A stretch of DNA of 36,504 nucleotides from Pseudoalteromonas sp. 0303 (GTDB taxonomy: Bacteria > Pseudomonadota > Gammaproteobacteria > Enterobacterales > Alteromonadaceae): positions 1 to 36,504 of the forward strand of contig NZ_JABVXF010000040.1 in the NCBI RefSeq assembly GCF_013349995.1, read 5' to 3'. The position numbers were made by a program, and so were the translations under genes. Within the stretch, counting starts at the first letter, position 1. Each line of letters starts with the position of its first letter. The notes beneath the pieces were generated by a model. It saw only the letters and a program-made list of their open reading frames with translations, was not told where the DNA came from and ran no database searches. Positions 33,226 through 36,504 of the stretch are shown here, in pieces.

Positions 33226-33627
33226 ATGGCACACATATCGATAAAAAAGTACAGTCAAGTTAGCGTTAGCAACATTAATGAAATGTCTCCTTATGAGCAG
33301 ATCAATTTGATCTTCAGCAATATTATCGGACGCTTAGCAGCAACTAAAGGCTTTATTGAGCGTAAAGAATTTGAAAAAAAAGGTGAAAATATTTCTAGCT
33401 GCATTTTATTATTTGGTGCGCTACAAGATGCACTAAATTTTGAGCATGGCGGGGATATCTCAAGCAACTTACTATCGCTGTACGATTTTTGCCAACGCAG
33501 GTTAACTGAAGCAAATGTAAACAACGACATTGCAGCAGTAGACGATGTTATTCGTATCGTTAAAGAAATAAAAGAAGGGTGGGATTCTATTCCGCTCGAA
33601 GAGCGCGTACCTAAAGCTGAGCAATAA
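33226..33627 (+). CDS. fliS: FliS, flagellin export chaperone
   Basis: A 133-residue helical chaperone that binds the C terminus of flagellin in the cytoplasm and prevents early polymerisation. The family stretch SPYEQINLIFSNIIGRLAAT, with later LLFGALQDALNFEHGGDIS and NLLSLYDFCQRRLTEAN, matches FliS. It is on the plus strand, unlike fliD, flaG and flagellin, which face the other way. It is followed by the FliT-like gene with a one-base overlap (TAATG). A sigma-54 promoter lies upstream. Confidence 0.95.
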   Translation: MAHISIKKYSQVSVSNINEMSPYEQINLIFSNIIGRLAATKGFIERKEFEKKGENISSCILLFGALQDALNFEHGGDISSNLLSLYDFCQRRLTEANVNNDIAAVDDVIRIVKEIKEGWDSIPLEERVPKAEQ

Positions 33628-33914
33628 TGCCGAATTATATCGCTCTAGATGCATTACTCATTGCATTGTCAGAGCACATAGATAAAACAGAGATTGAGCT
33701 GGCAAGCCAAACGTTAATAGCTATTGACCAAGAGTTGAAGCATTGGTGTGAGAGTGAGACACCACCTCAAGAAAAAGAGTTATTAGCTATACAAGCCAAA
33801 ATTTTAACCGCTACAGCTAAACTGAAAAACGCCAGAGACAAAACTCAGGCTGAGCTGATCAACCAGCGTAAATCACACAAAGCTATTTCTAAATATAAAG
33901 CAACTAAACGCTAA
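33627..33914 (+). CDS. Small FliT-like flagellar protein
   Basis: A 95-residue protein that I recognise only by context. It appears all-helical, with an acidic first half and a strongly basic C terminus (RKSHKAISKYKATKR). Its size, helical character and position directly after fliS fit FliT, the chaperone for the cap protein FliD, and the variable fliS-adjacent genes of Vibrio (flaI). I see no residue motif that proves it. The start overlaps the fliS stop, so translation is coupled. Its stop codon lies inside the terminator stem. Confidence 0.7.
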   Translation: MPNYIALDALLIALSEHIDKTEIELASQTLIAIDQELKHWCESETPPQEKELLAIQAKILTATAKLKNARDKTQAELINQRKSHKAISKYKATKR

Positions 33915-33924
33915 TTAGCGTTTT
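33906..33924 (+). terminator. Terminator after fliS-fliT
   Basis: The palindrome AAACGCTAATTAGCGTTT (33906-33923) is followed by T and TGTTGCTTTC. It overlaps the last codons and the stop codon of the FliT-like gene. The stem is GC-poor and the T run short, so termination may be partial. Confidence 0.6.
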
Positions 33925-34019
33925 GTTGCTTTCAGGCACTTATTTTATATATTTAGCTTACTTATATAGCTGTAATCTATATACATTGCGCAACATAAAG
34001 TCTCGACTAAAATTTAGGC

Positions 34020-34047
34020 AAAAAAAAGCGCCTGTTTATCTGGCGCT
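34020..34047 (-). terminator. Rho-independent terminator after fliD
   Basis: On the minus strand, AGCGCC and GGCGCT pair around a nine- or ten-base loop and are followed directly by eight T's. It is 25 bases beyond the fliD stop and ends the flaG-fliD transcript. It is the cleanest terminator in the window. Confidence 0.88.
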
Positions 34048-34071
34048 CAAACAATGAAATAAATAGACTAA

Positions 34072-35478
34072 TTAGTCACTATTTTTAACAACCCCTGGCA
34101 TATTATCAAGCTGCGCTTGCACGTAGCTACTGGTTGAGTTCATCTGGGCTACAAGTAAATCCATGCTATTGTACTGTGCATATAAACGAGACTCTAACGA
34201 CTCCATTTTTCTTGCAAAATCAATGCGCTCATCATCTAAGCCATCTAACTGAGTCTGTTTACTGTCGATTCTGTTTTGAACAATACCATCTGAGTCTGTA
34301 TAAAAACTCATTAGCTCATCAAAAGATTGCGCAAAGCCGCCTTCATCGCCCTCACCCAAAAAGAACTCTTGAACTAAGTCTACATCGGCTTCTACTTGTT
34401 CGTTTAGGCGTTCAGTATCTAAGCTTAATTTGCCGTAACGGTCTGCTTCAACCCCAAGCTTAGATAACGACAAACTACTGCCATCACTAAGGCTAACTTC
34501 ACTGGTTAGTTGCTGACGGAGTTTTGACATTACACCGCGAAGCATAGAGTCACCAGCCATCACACCTGCACCGCTTTCACCTGATTTACCTAAATTATTG
34601 CTAAGCTCAAGTAATTCGTTGTAGCTTTCAATAAAACTATTTAAGCCCGCTTTAATATTATTATTATTTTCTGTAATTTTAAGGGTGCTATCGTCGTCAT
34701 CAGCGCCATGGGCTTTTTTAGCGGTGATAGTTACACCATCAATAACATTTGCAAACTCGTTATCACTGCTTGTAACTGTTAAATTACCATCTATGGTAAT
34801 TGAAGCGTCTGTTGCAGCAATCACCTCGTTAATGTTTGTAACCCCTGAACCGGTGTCATAGGCTAGAGCCGATAAACCTGCCGCGTCAGTATTATTGCCA
34901 TCAGCATCAGTTGCTGTAACTTTTATTGCGTTTTCAACACCACTGTTTTTTGCTGATAAAACTAAATGCTGGCCATTATCGTCGGTGATAATCGTTGCTG
35001 TTACACTGTCGTTGTCTTTACTGTCGTTAATCGCATCACGAATTTCAGACAAAGTTGCAGTATCTGACACATCAATATCAAAACTATTCTCACCGGACGC
35101 TATAGTTAACGTACCTTCACCTACTGCGGCATCTTCTGCAAATGCACTTGACATCAATTTATGTTCAGTCGCAAGGTTGTTTACTTTTACATTGTAACCA
35201 CCAGGCTCCGCATCTTTGTCAGAACTTAGAGTTACAAAATCATCACTACCAGAAATACTGCGCTTTTGGTAGTTATCAATTTCGCCTAATGCTTCCATTG
35301 ACGTTTGTAATTTTTCAAGTGCAGATTTTAGTGCACCTGCCGCTGAAATATCTGTCGTTAGGGTTGCTTCTTTATTATTTAAACGCGAAGTAAAAGGGGT
35401 GCGCTCAGCATTAACTAACGCATCAACAATATCTGATACTGCTAAACCTGAACCTAAACCATTAAATGAAATAGCCAT
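34072..35478 (-). CDS. fliD: FliD, filament cap protein
   Basis: A 468-residue cap protein that folds incoming flagellin at the filament tip and is exported through the flagellar gate. The N terminus has ISFNGLGSGLAVSDIVDALV, typical of FliD. The middle (about 80-300) is Asp/Asn/Thr/Ser-rich and variable, as expected for surface-exposed D2-D3 domains. The C-terminal coiled region has the conserved QKQ-like turn and YAQYNSMDLLVAQMNSTSSYV-type end, split here by my citation limit. GAGGAAG lies just before the ATG. It follows flaG by 40 bases. Confidence 0.95.
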   Translation of the reverse strand: MAISFNGLGSGLAVSDIVDALVNAERTPFTSRLNNKEATLTTDISAAGALKSALEKLQTSMEALGEIDNYQKRSISGSDDFVTLSSDKDAEPGGYNVKVNNLATEHKLMSSAFAEDAAVGEGTLTIASGENSFDIDVSDTATLSEIRDAINDSKDNDSVTATIITDDNGQHLVLSAKNSGVENAIKVTATDADGNNTDAAGLSALAYDTGSGVTNINEVIAATDASITIDGNLTVTSSDNEFANVIDGVTITAKKAHGADDDDSTLKITENNNNIKAGLNSFIESYNELLELSNNLGKSGESGAGVMAGDSMLRGVMSKLRQQLTSEVSLSDGSSLSLSKLGVEADRYGKLSLDTERLNEQVEADVDLVQEFFLGEGDEGGFAQSFDELMSFYTDSDGIVQNRIDSKQTQLDGLDDERIDFARKMESLESRLYAQYNSMDLLVAQMNSTSSYVQAQLDNMPGVVKNSD

Positions 35479-35518
35479 AACACTTCCTCACATTACACAT
35501 TTAACTTAACAAAAAACT

Positions 35519-35941
35519 TTAAACAGTTTGATCAATTAAAAAACCCGCAGTTTCAGAAAGCTTAGCCACTAGGCTTAACACTTCTTCAGATGGGTATTGC
35601 TTAATTAACTCACCACTGTTTTTATCAACCACTTTAATAACATCACGGCCTGAGTCTTCATCTACTTGAAACTGCAAACTACGATTCATTTCGCCCATGA
35701 AATCCTGCAATTGTTGCGCCATTTTCTCAAGCTGCTCACGGCCTAGCTCGTCTTTATCAGCGCTTTCGTCCAATTTACGCTGCGCTTGTTGATAATTTTG
35801 CTGTGTTTGTTGTTGAAGTCTACTGTCCGTTTTATTTGATTCATCAATCGCCGTTGCTGTCAGTTGCGGGCTCGCAGCTAGCTTGTCATCCGCTTTTTGT
35901 GGAGCCACTGCAAAATCAGGGCTTTGGGTTATTGCACTCAT
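35519..35941 (-). CDS. flaG: FlaG family protein
   Basis: A 140-residue protein of the FlaG family. The N-terminal 80 residues are polar, rich in Gln, Asp and Lys and probably unstructured. The conserved C-terminal domain (about 85-135) has LQFQVDEDSGRDVIKVVDK and LIKQYPSEEVLSLVAKL. FlaG proteins affect filament length in several species; the mechanism is unsettled. AAGGAGG lies four bases before the ATG, a strong site. It sits between the flagellin gene and fliD, the usual place. I see no clear promoter in the gap, so readthrough from the flagellin gene is possible. Confidence 0.92.
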   Translation of the reverse strand: MSAITQSPDFAVAPQKADDKLAASPQLTATAIDESNKTDSRLQQQTQQNYQQAQRKLDESADKDELGREQLEKMAQQLQDFMGEMNRSLQFQVDEDSGRDVIKVVDKNSGELIKQYPSEEVLSLVAKLSETAGFLIDQTV

Positions 35942-35980
35942 AACGCCTCCTTAAACATTTTACCCTATAGCTAATGCAAC

Positions 35981-36012
35981 AAAAGGAGATTAGCGTAAGC
36001 CAATCTCCTTTT
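35981..36012 (-). terminator. Terminator after the flagellin gene
   Basis: An 11-bp inverted repeat, AAAAGGAGATT (35981-35991) and AATCTCCTTTT (36002-36012), with a ten-base loop that can add two GC pairs. It lies 56 bases beyond the flagellin stop. On the minus strand the stem ends in TTTT followed by GTTG, so it should stop most flagellin transcripts. Confidence 0.75.
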
Positions 36013-36067
36013 TATTTTAGTTAACTAATGCTGACTTAACCATTAGTTGTTGTAACTAATCACACTA

Positions 36068-36504
36068 TTAACCAATTAAGCTAAGCGCTGCTTGTGGTAA
36101 CTGGTTCGCTTGCGACAAGATTGATGTACCCGCTTGTTGCAAGATTTGGTTTTTAGTCATGTGTGCAGTTTCTGTTGCAAAGTCTGTATCTTGAATACGG
36201 CTACGTGAAGCAGATACGTTTTCAGAAATGTTTGCAAGGTTACTAATTGTGTGACCAAATCGGTTTTGTATCGCACCAAGGTCTGCACGCTGGCTATCTA
36301 TTTGTGCTATGGCAGCATCAATAATCGCTAACGCATCTTGTGAGCCTGTTTGCGTTCTGATATCAACTTCATCCACACCAACTGATGTACTATTAATTGT
36401 ATTATCAACATTCGCAGCTGCAACTAATGCATCATCATTACCTGTAACTGTAAATGATTTAGATGAATTTAGCTGTATAGCACCTAAAACACGAGTAGAG
36501 TCTG
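36068..36504 (-). CDS. Flagellin, C-terminal part (cut by window edge)
   Basis: The frame stays open from the stop at 36068 to the window end, giving about 144 residues. The C-terminal D0/D1 helices are typical of flagellin: IDSQRADLGAIQNRFGHTI, ENVSASRSRIQDTDFATET, and a final ILSQANQLPQAALSLIG. This end is what FliS binds. Before it lies a Thr/Asn/Ser-rich stretch with SKSFTVTGND, part of the D1 hairpin region. The start and the number of further flagellin copies are outside the window. A GTG at 36376 is only an internal valine codon. Confidence 0.95.
   Translation of the reverse strand, partial: DSTRVLGAIQLNSSKSFTVTGNDDALVAAANVDNTINSTSVGVDEVDIRTQTGSQDALAIIDAAIAQIDSQRADLGAIQNRFGHTISNLANISENVSASRSRIQDTDFATETAHMTKNQILQQAGTSILSQANQLPQAALSLIG

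Noticed and set aside
1..36504. CRISPR arrays, tRNA genes, insertion sequences, prophage or defence genes
   Set aside because: No regular repeat-spacer pattern, cloverleaf, transposase or recombinase was seen in any part of the window.

Overview
This window is one flagellar and chemotaxis locus of a polar-flagellated, moderately AT-rich marine gammaproteobacterium. Gene order and protein sequences point to the Alteromonadales, most likely Pseudoalteromonas; the genus is inferred from recognition, not from a search. Almost every gene is on the minus strand, so transcription runs from high to low coordinates. I see no tRNA, rRNA, insertion sequence, prophage, CRISPR array or defence system.

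Layout from right to left. Filament and cap: the 3' end of a flagellin gene (cut by the window edge), flaG and fliD. A small plus-strand operon follows with the chaperone gene fliS and a FliT-like gene. Regulators: the sigma-54 activator flrA, then a plus-strand DNA-repair gene (tag, 3-methyladenine glycosylase I), then the two-component pair flrB-flrC. Basal body and export: fliE-F-G-H-I-J, fliK, fliL-M-N-O-P-Q-R and flhB. A further run starts at flhA and continues with flhF-flhG (site and number of flagella), fliA (sigma-28) and the chemotaxis genes cheY-cheZ-cheA-cheB. It ends with a MotA/MotB-type stator pair (motC-motD), the polar array-positioning pair parC-parP, cheW, and a DUF2802 membrane protein.

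Regulation can partly be read from the DNA. Good -24/-12 (sigma-54) promoters lie before flrB, fliE, flhA and, on the plus strand, fliS. A sigma-70-like promoter lies before flrA. This fits the hierarchy known from Vibrio and Pseudomonas: FlrA with RpoN turns on flrBC and the two large basal-body/chemotaxis runs, while FlrC and FliA act on later genes. Terminators or strong hairpins separate the units: after the flagellin gene, after fliD, after fliS-fliT, at the tag/flrA junction, and between flrC and fliE.

No wholly new system was found. The most interesting observations are: three near-identical acidic repeats in the CheA linker that resemble the CheY-binding tails of FliM and CheZ encoded in the same locus; an FlrA that appears to lack the arginine of the c-di-GMP-binding LFRS motif; ten glycines spaced exactly four residues apart in FliH; a very long FliK; and a local rearrangement in which fliS-fliT and tag face against all other genes.
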